This document shows, in pieces, positions 46,278 to 54,813 of a stretch of DNA of 64,000 nt. The notes under the pieces were generated by a model. The model ran no database searches and was not told where the DNA came from. It saw only the letters and a program-made list of their open reading frames with translations. The stretch lies in contig CAVTJL010000003.1 of assembly GCA_963735065.1 (NCBI GenBank), positions 62,001 through 126,000 of the forward strand. Reading direction: 5' to 3'. This DNA is from CAVTJL01 sp963735065. GTDB lineage: Bacteria; Pseudomonadota; Alphaproteobacteria; Geminicoccales; Geminicoccaceae. A program made the position numbers and the translations under genes. Position 1 is the first letter of the stretch; the number at the start of each line of letters is the position of its first letter.

Positions 46278-47147
46278 TCAGCCGGCCTCCTGCCGCTCGC
46301 CCGGGCCGCCAGGCAGGGCCAGCCCCATGCGCCGCCCGGCCTCGACGAACTGACGCATCATCCGTACGTCGTGGGTGCGCACGAGCATGGCGCCGCGAGT
46401 TACCGCGACCAGCGCCGCGAGCTGCGAGAGCGGATCGCGCTCGGCCCGGGGCACGCCGAAGAAGCCCTTGCGCGAGCAGGCGATCATGACGGGGAAGGGG
46501 CGCAGGCGCTCGACCAGGCGGGCGAAGCCGTCGAGCAGCCGCCAGGAATCCTCGGGCTCGAGGCTCAGGAAGGAGCCCATGCCGGGATCGAGCACGATGC
46601 GCGTCTCGGCGATGCCGCTGCCGAGCGCCACCTCGGCACGGCGCAGCAGGAAGTCGCCCACCTCGGCCACGAGGTCGCCGAAGGGCCTCGGCCGGTCCGT
46701 CACGTGCGGCATCGGGCCGTCCTTGGCGTGCATCAGGACGAGGACCGCATCGTGGCCGCGGACGACGCGCACCATGTCCGGATCGGCGCGAAGCGCCGAG
46801 ACGTCGTTGACGATGCGCGCGCCCAGCGCGAGGCAGCGGTCGGCCGTCGAGGAATGGTAGGTGTCGATCGAGAGGGGCGCCTCGCGGGCCAGGGCACGCA
46901 CCACGGGCTCGATGCGCTCGAGCTCGCCCGAGGCACCCAGCGGCTGGCGGCCGGGCCCGGTCGACTCGCCCCCGATGTCGAGGATGTGCGCCCCCTCGGC
47001 CAGGAGCTGCCGGCCGTGCGCCAGGGCGGCAGCCGGGTCCAGGTAGAGGCCGCCGTCGCTGAAGGAATTGGGCGTCACGTTGAGCACGCCCATGATCCAG
47101 GGCGGCTTGCCGTCCGCGATGGTGCCGATCAGGGGCTGGCTCGTCAT
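46278..47147 (-). CDS. folP: Dihydropteroate synthase
   Basis: 289 residues, condenses p-aminobenzoate with dihydropterin pyrophosphate in folate synthesis. IMGVLNVTPNSFSDGG is the pterin-phosphate loop, DIGGESTGPGRQPLGASGEL and LSIDTYHSSTADRCLALGAR with IVNDVSALR follow, and VLDPGMGSF is the DPGxGF motif, with a serine after it. ATG at 47147 follows GGAGGTG. It is the last gene of the minus-strand run that includes the sugar-type ABC transporter, 47 bp after the small membrane protein. Confidence 0.93.
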   Translation of the reverse strand: MTSQPLIGTIADGKPPWIMGVLNVTPNSFSDGGLYLDPAAALAHGRQLLAEGAHILDIGGESTGPGRQPLGASGELERIEPVVRALAREAPLSIDTYHSSTADRCLALGARIVNDVSALRADPDMVRVVRGHDAVLVLMHAKDGPMPHVTDRPRPFGDLVAEVGDFLLRRAEVALGSGIAETRIVLDPGMGSFLSLEPEDSWRLLDGFARLVERLRPFPVMIACSRKGFFGVPRAERDPLSQLAALVAVTRGAMLVRTHDVRMMRQFVEAGRRMGLALPGGPGERQEAG

Positions 47148-47194
47148 GCCGACACCTCCGGGGTGCGGCCGCGATGCCCCCGGGAGCGCTGGAG

Positions 47195-47524
47195 CTAGTC
47201 GTCGGCCTGGCTGGCGGCGAGATAGAGCCCGTAGAGATGCGCCGATCCGATCGCCAGCGCCAGGACCACGACGAAGACGATCGCCACGATCACCACCGCC
47301 TTGAGGAGGCTGCTGACGGGCCTGCCCGGCTGGCACAGCGGCACGAGGTTGAAGATCAGCCCGTCGAACACGATGAGCCCGAGGCCGATCGCCGAGAGGA
47401 GCTTGCTGAAGGGCTGGAAGATCATCAAAAGGGTCGCGACGCACAGCCCGATGATGCACCGCTCGATCAGCTTCGCCGTCGCCGGCGACATGCCGTTCGA
47501 CCTCGCCAGGGCAGCCTCGCTCAT
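47195..47524 (-). CDS. Small membrane protein linked to the ABC transporter
   Basis: 109 residues with three predicted hydrophobic helices (IIGLCVATLLMIFQPF; LLSAIGLGLIVFDGLIFNLV; LLKAVVIVAIVFVVVLALAI). No family is recognised. Its ATG overlaps the stop of the ATPase gene (ATGA), so it is translated with the transporter. Rhizobium glycerol transport operons with two ATPases also include a small membrane protein (GlpU), so an accessory subunit is a fair guess, though sequence similarity to GlpU is not apparent. Confidence 0.8.
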   Translation of the reverse strand: MSEAALARSNGMSPATAKLIERCIIGLCVATLLMIFQPFSKLLSAIGLGLIVFDGLIFNLVPLCQPGRPVSSLLKAVVIVAIVFVVVLALAIGSAHLYGLYLAASQADD

Positions 47525-48609
47525 GCGCTGATCCTCGCTCCGCTCTCGTCGAACAGATGAACGCGGCCGGGCTTCGGACGCAGGTGCATCCGCTGTCCCA
47601 CGCTCACCTTGCGCTCATGGTCCACCACCACGCGCAGGTCGTGACGGCCCTCGACGCCGTGGATCAGGGTCTCGGCCCCCATGGGCTCGATCAGGTCGGC
47701 GTCGGCCGCGAGCGTGCCCGCATCGGCCTCGTCGACGAGATCGAACGAGCGCGGGCGGATGCCCAGCGTCACCTTGGCGCCGGCCTGCAGGCGCTCACCC
47801 AGCCCGTTGAGCGGCACGGTGATCTGCTGGTCGTCCACCTTGAAGCGTGCGCCGGCCTCGGCCACGTCCACCAGCCGGGCCTCGACCAGGTTCATCTGCG
47901 GCGTGCCGATGAAGCCCGCGACGAAGAGGTTGGCGGGATGGGCGAAGATGTCGTGCGGGCTCGCCACCTGCTCGATCCGCCCGGCGCGCATCACGGCGAT
48001 CCGGTCGGCCATGGTGAGCGCCTCGAGCTGGTCGTGGGTCACGATGATCGTGGCCTTGGAGAGGCCCGTCAGCACCTCCTTGATCTTGCCGCGCATCTGC
48101 TGGCGCAGCTCGACGTCGAGCCTGGAGAGCGGCTCGTCGAAGAGAAAGCAGGTGGGATCGCGGATGATCGCCCGGCCGACCGCGACCCGCTGCTTCTCGC
48201 CTTCGGCGAGCCGGCCCGGAATCCGATCCAGCACGTGGCCCAGATCGAGGATCCTCGCCACCTCGGTCACGCGACGGTCGACCTCGGCCTGCGTGATGCG
48301 CTCGGCCGCCAGCGGGAAGGCCAGGTTCTCGCCCACCGTGAGGCTCGGGTAGAGCGCGTAGAACTGGAAGACCATCGCGACGTTGCGCTGCGAGGGCGAC
48401 AGCTCGTTGACCTGCCGGCCGCCGATCAGGAGCTCGCCCGCGCTCGCGGACTCGAGGCCGGCCACCATCCGGAGCGTCGTGGTCTTGCCGCAGCCCGACG
48501 GGCCCAGAAGGCAGACCACCTCGCCCTCGCCCACGATGAGATCGACCTCGTCGACCGCCTTGAGCGAGCCGAACTGCTTGGTGACCTTGCGTAGCTCGAT
48601 CGTCGACAT
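47521..48609 (-). CDS. Carbohydrate-type ABC transporter ATPase 2 (degenerate signature)
   Basis: 362 residues, MalK/UgpC-like. Walker A GPSGCGKTTT (36-45), Q-loop FQFYALYP, Walker B CFLFDEPLSRLD and H-loop VTHDQLEA (H192) are standard, but the signature reads RLAEGEKQRVAVGRA: glutamate at residue 136 replaces the first glycine of SGGQ. The C-terminal TOBE region ends with KPGRVHLFDESG. It is the fourth gene of the operon that starts with the binding protein at 52106 and is eight bases from the permease. Its fault is complementary to that of ATPase 1. Confidence 0.9.
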   Translation of the reverse strand: MSTIELRKVTKQFGSLKAVDEVDLIVGEGEVVCLLGPSGCGKTTTLRMVAGLESASAGELLIGGRQVNELSPSQRNVAMVFQFYALYPSLTVGENLAFPLAAERITQAEVDRRVTEVARILDLGHVLDRIPGRLAEGEKQRVAVGRAIIRDPTCFLFDEPLSRLDVELRQQMRGKIKEVLTGLSKATIIVTHDQLEALTMADRIAVMRAGRIEQVASPHDIFAHPANLFVAGFIGTPQMNLVEARLVDVAEAGARFKVDDQQITVPLNGLGERLQAGAKVTLGIRPRSFDLVDEADAGTLAADADLIEPMGAETLIHGVEGRHDLRVVVDHERKVSVGQRMHLRPKPGRVHLFDESGARISA

Positions 48610-48616
48610 GGCCTGC

Positions 48617-49486
48617 TCAGCGCTTGATCGTGCCGAAGGTCACGCCGCGCAGAAGATGGTTCTGCAGGACGAAGACCACGATGATGACGGGGATCAGGAA
48701 CAGCGTCTCGATGGCCGCCAGCAGGCCCCAGCGCACGCCGATGTCGCCGCCCATCGTCTGGGCCATCGCGACCGGGATGGTGCGCGTCTCGAGCCCGGTC
48801 AGCAGGAGCGCGAAGAGAAACTCGTTCCAGGTGAGGATGAGGCCGAAGACGGCGGTGGCGGCGATGCCCGCCAGCACCTGGGGCAGGCAGATCTTGAAGA
48901 AGACCTTGATCTCCGAGCTGCCGTCCATGCGCGCCGCGTCCTCGACGTCCGGCGAGAGCTCGTCGAAGAAGCTCTTCATCATCCAGATCGTGAAGGGCAG
49001 GTTGAAGGCGGTGTAGAGCAGGATGATGCCCGTGTAGGTGCCGGCGAGGTTCGTCACCCGGAACATCTGGAAGATCGGGATGATGACCACGATGGCCGGC
49101 ATCATGCGGGTGGTGAGGATGATGAAGAGGTAGGTGTCGTTGCCCTTGAGCGGGAAGCGGGAGAAGCCGTAGGCGGCGATCGTGCCCACGACGACCGCGA
49201 TCACCACGCTGAGGCCGGCCACATAGATCGAGTTGAAGAAGAAAAGGCCGAAGCCGGTGTCCACCGCCGCCGAGCCCGCCGAGTAGGAGCGGAAGAACAC
49301 CTCGACGAAATTGGCGAGCGTGGGCGTGAAGATCCACTTGGGCGGCACCGCCAGCGTGTCGTTGTAGGACTTGAAGGCGGTCAGGATGATCCACAAGACC
49401 GGCAGGAAGTAGATGATGCTGATGATGGCGGTGCCGAGGCTCCAGCCCCAGCCCGCCTCGCCGATGGGTCGCCTGGCCGTCGCCAT
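48617..49486 (-). CDS. Carbohydrate-type ABC transporter permease (MalG-like)
   Basis: 289 residues, six helices. The EAA loop is DAARMDGSSEIKVFFKICLP in the EAAxIDGA form of the CUT1 family. It starts three bases before the end of the intergenic space with the partner permease (49490) and is followed by ATPase 2. Partner of the MalF-like permease at 49490-50554 in the membrane. Confidence 0.9.
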   Translation of the reverse strand: MATARRPIGEAGWGWSLGTAIISIIYFLPVLWIILTAFKSYNDTLAVPPKWIFTPTLANFVEVFFRSYSAGSAAVDTGFGLFFFNSIYVAGLSVVIAVVVGTIAAYGFSRFPLKGNDTYLFIILTTRMMPAIVVIIPIFQMFRVTNLAGTYTGIILLYTAFNLPFTIWMMKSFFDELSPDVEDAARMDGSSEIKVFFKICLPQVLAGIAATAVFGLILTWNEFLFALLLTGLETRTIPVAMAQTMGGDIGVRWGLLAAIETLFLIPVIIVVFVLQNHLLRGVTFGTIKR

Positions 49487-49489
49487 CGC

Positions 49490-50554
49490 TCAGGTCTCCC
49501 GCGCGCGCTGGGTGACGAAGTAGAGATAGAGGTTGGTCAGGACGACCACGATGAACAGCACGATGTAGGCGAGTGCCGCGCTGTCGCTGGTGCGGAAATA
49601 CTGGAACGCCACCCGGTAGAGATAGACGGCGATCGTCTCGGTCGAGGTGCCGGGCCCGCCCTGCGTCAGCAGGAAGGGCAGGTCGAACATCTTGAAGGCC
49701 TCGATGGTGCGGAACAGCAGCGCCAGCAGCAGCAGGCCGCGGATGTAGGGGAAGGTGATCGTCCTGAAGCGCCGCCACCAGGAGGCACGGTCGATCTCGG
49801 CCGCCTCGTAGAGATATTTGGGCACCGAGACGAGGCCCGCCAGCACCAGCAGCATGACGAAGGGCGACCACATCCAGGCGTCGGCGAAGATCACGGCCGC
49901 CATGGCGCCGGCCGAGGTGTCCATGATGATCAGCGGATGGCCGGCGAAGATGCGGTAGGTCTGGCTGACCAGGCCGAAGGTGGGCTCGTAATAGTAGCGG
50001 AAGAAGGCGCCGACCGCGACGAAGGAGAGCATCATCGGCGTCAGCACGAGGATCAGCAGGAAGCGGCGGCCCGGGAACTGGCGCTCGAACAGCATCGCCA
50101 GCAGGAAGCCCACGACCATCTGCGCCGCGACGGTGAGGATGACCATGAGCGCCGTGGTCTGCAGCCTGTCCCAGACGACCGGGTCGGCCAGGATGCCCTT
50201 GTAGTTGGAGAGGCCCACCCAGCGCGGCAGCGCCAGCCGGTTGGCGCGATAGGCGAAGAAGCTGAGCCCGAACGACCAGAGCAGCGGGAAGATGTTCATG
50301 ACGAACAGGAGCGCTATCGCCGGCGCCACCAGGAGCCCGCCCACATGGCGGCCCCAGGCGTACCGCACGCAGGCAAGCGCGGCCACGGCCACCGCCACGA
50401 GCGAGACCCAGTAGGCCACATGCCCGGGCAGCCAGAGGACGGAGCCCACGATCACGAGAAGGGCGAGGACGATCACGATGAAAAGCGTCCGCCCGGTGAT
50501 CACCGGCAGGCGGTCGCGCGGCTCGGAGAGGCGTGATGGGACTGCTGCGCTCAT
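49490..50554 (-). CDS. Carbohydrate-type ABC transporter permease (MalF-like)
   Basis: 354 residues, about eight helices: an N-terminal pair (residues 20-75) in addition to the six-helix BPD core. The EAA loop is EAAEIDRASWWRRFRTITFP. TQGGPGTSTETIAVYLYRVA near the C-terminus is typical of CUT1 permeases. Gene order binding protein, MalF-like, MalG-like, ATPase is that of a standard sugar or polyol importer. It follows the binding-protein gene after 118 bp containing a stem-loop. Confidence 0.9.
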   Translation of the reverse strand: MSAAVPSRLSEPRDRLPVITGRTLFIVIVLALLVIVGSVLWLPGHVAYWVSLVAVAVAALACVRYAWGRHVGGLLVAPAIALLFVMNIFPLLWSFGLSFFAYRANRLALPRWVGLSNYKGILADPVVWDRLQTTALMVILTVAAQMVVGFLLAMLFERQFPGRRFLLILVLTPMMLSFVAVGAFFRYYYEPTFGLVSQTYRIFAGHPLIIMDTSAGAMAAVIFADAWMWSPFVMLLVLAGLVSVPKYLYEAAEIDRASWWRRFRTITFPYIRGLLLLALLFRTIEAFKMFDLPFLLTQGGPGTSTETIAVYLYRVAFQYFRTSDSAALAYIVLFIVVVLTNLYLYFVTQRARET

Positions 50555-50614
50555 CGTCTTCAGTATGGCTCGGATTCGAAAAGCGGTCGGGTCGTTGGTG
50601 CCCGGGGAAAGAGA

Positions 50615-50644
50615 GGGCGGCGCCGGCCTTTGCTGACGCCGCCC
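50615..50644 (-). terminator. Stem-loop between binding protein and permease genes
   Basis: GGGCGGCG and CGCCGCCC pair around a 14-base loop; on the minus strand a pyrimidine tract (TCTCTTTCCCC) follows. Such a structure after a binding-protein gene commonly halts part of the transcription or protects the upstream mRNA, raising binding protein over membrane subunits. The T run is mixed, so partial termination is the best reading. Confidence 0.5.
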
Positions 50645-50672
50645 ATCCCTGACGACTTCCTGGTTCCGAAGG

Positions 50673-52106
50673 CTACTGGATCAGGCCGTCCTTGGTGAGC
50701 AGGTCCTGCTGGAACTTGGCGATGTTGTCCATCGTCGTCTTGGCGTCCTGCTCACCCGTGATCGCCTTGCTGTACTCCTCCTGGGAGTTGACCAGCAGCT
50801 CGTAGAAATCGGGCACGTGCCAGACGTCCTTCTGCCAATCCAGGCTCGGCGCCCACGCCCGGTTCCACGGCCGGTAGGTGAGGTACTCGGGCAGCGTGTA
50901 GACGCTCTTCAGAGCGCTCTGGCCGCCGCGGCTGGCGAACTCCTTCTGCGTGTCGGTCGAGAGCCACCACTTGCAGAAGTCGAGCGCCTCCTGGGTCACC
51001 TCGTCGCTGTTCCAGGTGGTCAGCACGAAGGGCTGGCCGCCGATATTGTTCCAGCGCACCAGCTTGCCGTCCTTGTCCCGCAGGCCCGGCGACTGGGCGA
51101 AGGCGACCTTGTCGGCAACCTTCGAGGTCTTGGGGTTGATCGTGCTCTCGGCGAAGCCCACCCACTCGATCTCGTAGGCGACCTTGCCGGCACGGAACAG
51201 CTCGTCGATCTGCGAGATGCCCATGGTCGCGGTCTTGGCGACCGGCGGCATGTACTGCAGCAGGGAGAGATAGTGCTCGAGCGCCTTCACGGCCTCGGGC
51301 GAGTTGACGACACCCTCGGCCTGGCCTTCCGGCGCCTTGGTCTCGTCCCAGATGTTGCCGCCATACTGCCAGATGAAGCCGTTGACCTGCATGATCTCGG
51401 AGTCGTAGTCCTTGCCGGCCTGGTACTCGATTCCGTAGAAATCGTCGTCGAGCTTCTGGCCGGCCAGCATGTCGCCCTTCTGGCGCCGGAAGAACTCGCC
51501 GAAGGTCTTCACCTGATCCCAGTCGACGTTATCCATCTCCTCGCCGGTGCACGGCAGCTTCTTGCCGTACTTGGCTTGGTAGTTCTTCTGCTCGGTCGCG
51601 TCGCAGAACACGTCCTTGCGATAGTAGACGATGAGCACGTCCGGCATCTGCGGGAAGCCGTAGTGCTTGTCCGACTTGTAGGGATAGGTGGAGTAGGCCC
51701 AGACGACGTTCTGGTTGAGATCCTTGAAGATCTTCTGCCACTCCGGATCGTCCTTGATGAACTTGTCGATCCGCAGATAGTAGCCACCCTCGACGAACGC
51801 GCCCAGCCACTGGCTGTCCGAGACGACCATCTGGTACTTTTTCTCGCCCGAGGTCAGCGAGGCGGCCAGTCGCTCGTAATACACAGGCCACGGGATGAAG
51901 TCGGCCTCGAGCTTTACGTTGTTGCCCGACGGCGCCTTGTACTTCTCGTTGGCGAGGTCCTGCATGATGCGCGTGGGCGGCCAGTCCGGCACGGCCATGT
52001 GCAGGACGATGTCCTTGGCGCTGGCGGCTCCCGGTGCGCCCGCGGCCACGAGGCCGGCGAACGCGCCGACCGCCGCGAGGCATGACAAACGGTGCATGCG
52101 ACCCAT
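50673..52106 (-). CDS. Extracellular solute-binding protein, family 1
   Basis: 477 residues. Signal peptide (LSCLAAVGAFAGLVAAG, cleavage near AASA), then IVLHMAVPDWPPTRIMQDLA. The mature protein has the length and the GFPQMPDVLIVYYRKDVF and FRAGKVAYEIEWVGFAES stretches of sugar/polyol binding proteins. The start ATG at 52106 (MGRMHRLS) follows GAGGAGG by nine bases; an in-frame ATG at 52136 lacks a site. Ligand not identifiable; the two-ATPase operon resembles the Rhizobium glycerol importer. Confidence 0.9.
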   Translation of the reverse strand: MGRMHRLSCLAAVGAFAGLVAAGAPGAASAKDIVLHMAVPDWPPTRIMQDLANEKYKAPSGNNVKLEADFIPWPVYYERLAASLTSGEKKYQMVVSDSQWLGAFVEGGYYLRIDKFIKDDPEWQKIFKDLNQNVVWAYSTYPYKSDKHYGFPQMPDVLIVYYRKDVFCDATEQKNYQAKYGKKLPCTGEEMDNVDWDQVKTFGEFFRRQKGDMLAGQKLDDDFYGIEYQAGKDYDSEIMQVNGFIWQYGGNIWDETKAPEGQAEGVVNSPEAVKALEHYLSLLQYMPPVAKTATMGISQIDELFRAGKVAYEIEWVGFAESTINPKTSKVADKVAFAQSPGLRDKDGKLVRWNNIGGQPFVLTTWNSDEVTQEALDFCKWWLSTDTQKEFASRGGQSALKSVYTLPEYLTYRPWNRAWAPSLDWQKDVWHVPDFYELLVNSQEEYSKAITGEQDAKTTMDNIAKFQQDLLTKDGLIQ

Positions 52107-52174
52107 CTCGTTCAGCCTCCTCGGATCCCTGTTCATCCTGGCCGCTTTTCGGACGCGGCAGTCTTTCTGCCACG

Positions 52175-52259
52175 TAACGCTACGACCATGGTGCCTAGAG
52201 CGTTAGCCAATCAGGCTACGTCTGTCCATGGAGAACGAGTCATTCACAACATTAACGCT
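52175..52259. repeat. Three copies of TAACGCT upstream of the binding-protein gene
   Basis: TAACGCT occurs at 52175-52181 and 52253-52259, and inverted (AGCGTTA) at 52199-52205, all in the 187-bp gap between ATPase 1 and the binding-protein gene. The first is part of the 12-bp palindrome CGTAACGCTACG. A chance cluster in such GC-rich DNA is unlikely; they may be sites for the transporter's regulator. The regulator is not in the window. Confidence 0.4.
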
Positions 52260-52293
52260 CGTAAGATTCTCCTGGGGCGGATCCAGTCGACGC

Positions 52294-53386
52294 TCAGCGT
52301 ATCGCTGTGCCCGTCTCCGTCGCGAAGAGGTGGCTGCTGGCCATATCCAGCTCCACCTCGAGCTCGTCGCCCGCGGCGTAGCCGAGGGCACGCTCCTCGG
52401 GCAGCACCATGCGGAAGGGCGTGTCCCCGACCACGAGGTCGAGCACCGTCACGTCGCCGAGGGGCTCCGTGAGGTGCACGGTGGCGCGAAAGCGCGGCCC
52501 GCGCGGCGTCGTGTCCGCCGGCACCACATGGTGCGGCCGGAAGCCGAACAAGAGCGGGCGTGCCGACGGGGAAGCGCTTGAGCGCATCCGACCACGGCCC
52601 GCCCCCGACCTCGGCGAAGGGCAGGCGCACCCGGCCGCCGTCGCCGGCGCTCGTGGCCGGCACGAGGTTCATCTTGGGCGAGCCCACATGCGCGGCCACG
52701 AAAGTGTCGATCGGCCGGTCGAACAGCTCGTCCGGGGCACCCGTCTGGACGATCTGGCCCTCGCGCAGAACCGCGATGCGCTGGCCCATGCTCAGCGCCT
52801 CGAGCTCGTCCGGTGTCGCATAGATCATCGTCATGCCGAGCTCGCGGTGCAGCCGCTTGAACTCGGCCCGCGTGTCGTGGCGCAGCTTGGCGTCGAGGTT
52901 GGTCAAGGGCTCGTCGAGGAGCAGCAGCCGCGGTCGCCGGATCAGGGCGCGGCCGATCGCGATGCGCTGCTGCTCGCCGCCGCTCGCCGTGCCGGGCTTG
53001 CGGTCCAGCACATGGCCGATGCGGAGCATCTCGGCGATCTCCGAGACGCGCCGCTCGACCTCGCGCCGCTCGACGCCCGCCTCGCGCAGCGGGTAGGCGA
53101 GGTTGCTGCGCACGGTGAGGTGAGGGTAGAGGGCGAAGGTCTGGAAGATCATCGCCATGCCGCGGCCCTGGACGGGTGCCTTGGTCACGTCCTGGCCGGC
53201 GAACGCCACCGTGCCCTGCTCGGGCCGCTCGAGCCCGGCTATGGTCCTGAGCGTCGTCGTCTTGCCGGCAGCGCTGGGGCCGAGGATGCAGAAGAACTCG
53301 CCGGCATCGACGGTAAAGGACAGGCCGTCGAGCGCGGTGATGGAGCCGTACCGCTTGACCAGACCCGTCACCCGCAGATCGGACAA
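52294..53386 (-). CDS. Carbohydrate-type ABC transporter ATPase 1 (H-loop histidine missing), frame interrupted near 52560
   Basis: About 363 residues when repaired. Walker A GPSAAGKTTT, Q-loop FQTFALYP, intact signature TASGGEQQRIAIGRA and Walker B LLLLDEPLTNLD, but the H-loop is YATPDELEA, with proline at 192 where ATPase 2 has histidine. The TOBE part continues one frame on (LLFGFRPHHVVPADTTPRG); removing a C near 52562 joins VGTPLLFGFRPHH. TTG at 53386 after GGGGGAGGG is the likely start. It lies upstream of the binding-protein gene in the same direction, so it is taken as the second ATPase of the same importer. Confidence 0.85.
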
Positions 53387-53489
53387 CGCAAACCCTCCCC
53401 CATGCGGACGCCCGCCGGTGGCGGGCGCCTCGTTCCATGCTTCCCGGTCGCGCGCTGGCCGCGCGCCCGGCCGGCCGAGCCGCCGTGGC

Positions 53490-54077
53490 TCAGCTGTGCT
53501 TGATCTCGGTGCCCAGCACCTTGAGGCAGTTGCTGATGAAGGCGGCGAGCCCGGGCCAGCCCTTCGCCGAGACGAGCTTGCCGTCGACGCAGGCGCCGGT
53601 CGGCTCGACGTCGACATAGATCCCGCCGGCCAGCCGCACCTCGGGCTCGCAGTACTGAAGCGCCGCCACCCGCTTGCCCTTCACGACGCCGTCCACCGCG
53701 ATCAGCACCTGGACGCCGTGGCAGATGGTGAAGATCGGCTTCTCGGCCTCGTGGAAGTGGCGGACGATGCGCTGCACCCGGGGATCGATGCGGATATATT
53801 CGGGCCCGCGCCCGCCGGCCACGTAGACGGCGTCGTAGTCGGCCGGGTCGGCGTCCGAGAAGGTCTTGTTGAGCCCGTAGAGATGGCCCGGCTTCTCGGT
53901 GTAGGTCTGATCGCCCTCGAAGTCGTGCAGCGAGGTCTTGATCATCTCGCCCGCCTTCTTGTCCGGGCAGACCACGTGCACGGTGTGGCCCACGGCGTGC
54001 ATCGCCTGCTCAAAGACGAAGATCTCGTATTCCTCGCTGAACTCACCCACCAGCATGAGAATCTTCTTGCCGGGCAT
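53490..54077 (-). CDS. DJ-1/PfpI-family protein
   Basis: 195 residues. The nucleophile elbow is FTICHGVQVLIA with the reactive cysteine, and AVYVAGGRGPEYIRIDPRVQ precedes it as in PfpI/YhbO-like proteins. Members act as deglycases, chaperones or proteases; which applies is not known. ATG at 54077 follows GGAGAGG. It is 103 bp upstream of ATPase 1 on the same strand and 81 bp downstream of the Lrp gene, probably a unit of its own. Confidence 0.88.
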   Translation of the reverse strand: MPGKKILMLVGEFSEEYEIFVFEQAMHAVGHTVHVVCPDKKAGEMIKTSLHDFEGDQTYTEKPGHLYGLNKTFSDADPADYDAVYVAGGRGPEYIRIDPRVQRIVRHFHEAEKPIFTICHGVQVLIAVDGVVKGKRVAALQYCEPEVRLAGGIYVDVEPTGACVDGKLVSAKGWPGLAAFISNCLKVLGTEIKHS

Positions 54078-54158
54078 CTGGCCTCTCCTGACGCGCATTC
54101 GTGATCTCGGTTGGGGCCTATTCATACACGTGCCGGAGCCGTGCTCCAAGATCCCGGC

Positions 54159-54644
54159 TCAGCCATCGGGGATCTCGAGGGCGGCCGTCTCCTTCAGCTC
54201 CTCCATCACGACCAGGGTGCGCGAGTTCCGGACACCCGGAAGCCGCCGCAGCAGCTCGCCCAGGAGCTCGCGGTAGGCGGCCATGTCGGGGATGCGCACC
54301 TTGATGAGATAGTCGAACTCGCCCGAGACGAGGTGGCACTCCAGCACCTGCGGCAGCTTGCCGACGGCGCGCTTGAACTCCTCGAAGATGTCGGGCTGCG
54401 TGTAGGTCAGGCTGAGCTCGACGAAGACCAGGAGCCCGGCGCCCAGCGGTGCCGGCGCCAGGACGGCGCTGTAGCCCCGGATCAGGCCGTCCCGCTCGAG
54501 CCGCCGCACCCGCTCGAGGCAGGGCGAGGTGGTGAGGCCCACGCGCGGCGCCAGCTCGACGAAGGGAATGCGCCCGTTCGCCTGCAGCTCGCGCAGGATG
54601 CGCCGGTCGATGCGGTCGAGCTTGCGCGCCGGGCTCGCGTCCAT
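54159..54644 (-). CDS. Lrp/AsnC-family regulator
   Basis: 161 residues. Helix-turn-helix KLDRIDRRILRELQANGRIP then VGLTTSPCLERVRRLERDGL, followed by the RAM effector domain (LLVFVELSLTY; HLVSGEFDYLIKVRIPDMAA). Divergent from dadA by 169 bp; an Lrp-type activator beside dadA-alr is the usual D/L-alanine catabolic control (DadR/Lrp), so this protein probably answers to alanine. ATG at 54644 is chosen for its standard N-terminus. Confidence 0.9.
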   Translation of the reverse strand: MDASPARKLDRIDRRILRELQANGRIPFVELAPRVGLTTSPCLERVRRLERDGLIRGYSAVLAPAPLGAGLLVFVELSLTYTQPDIFEEFKRAVGKLPQVLECHLVSGEFDYLIKVRIPDMAAYRELLGELLRRLPGVRNSRTLVVMEELKETAALEIPDG

Positions 54645-54813
54645 GGCCCAGATTCCCCTGCCAAAGCGGTCAGCTGCAGCAAAAGATCCTGTCACAGCCC
54701 GAACATCGCAACCCTTTTCTGGCCGTCTTTGCCATACTCGGGATCATGAGCTGGCCAGGCGGGCGTCGACGGAAGGATCGGCTGCCGCCTGCTCCGGCGT
54801 GGAGGGCGTTGCC

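Noticed and set aside
48383..50536. Plus-strand open frame of 717 codons across two permease genes
   Set aside because: Made of Arg/Asp/His/Glu-rich low-complexity sequence antisense to membrane proteins; not a gene.
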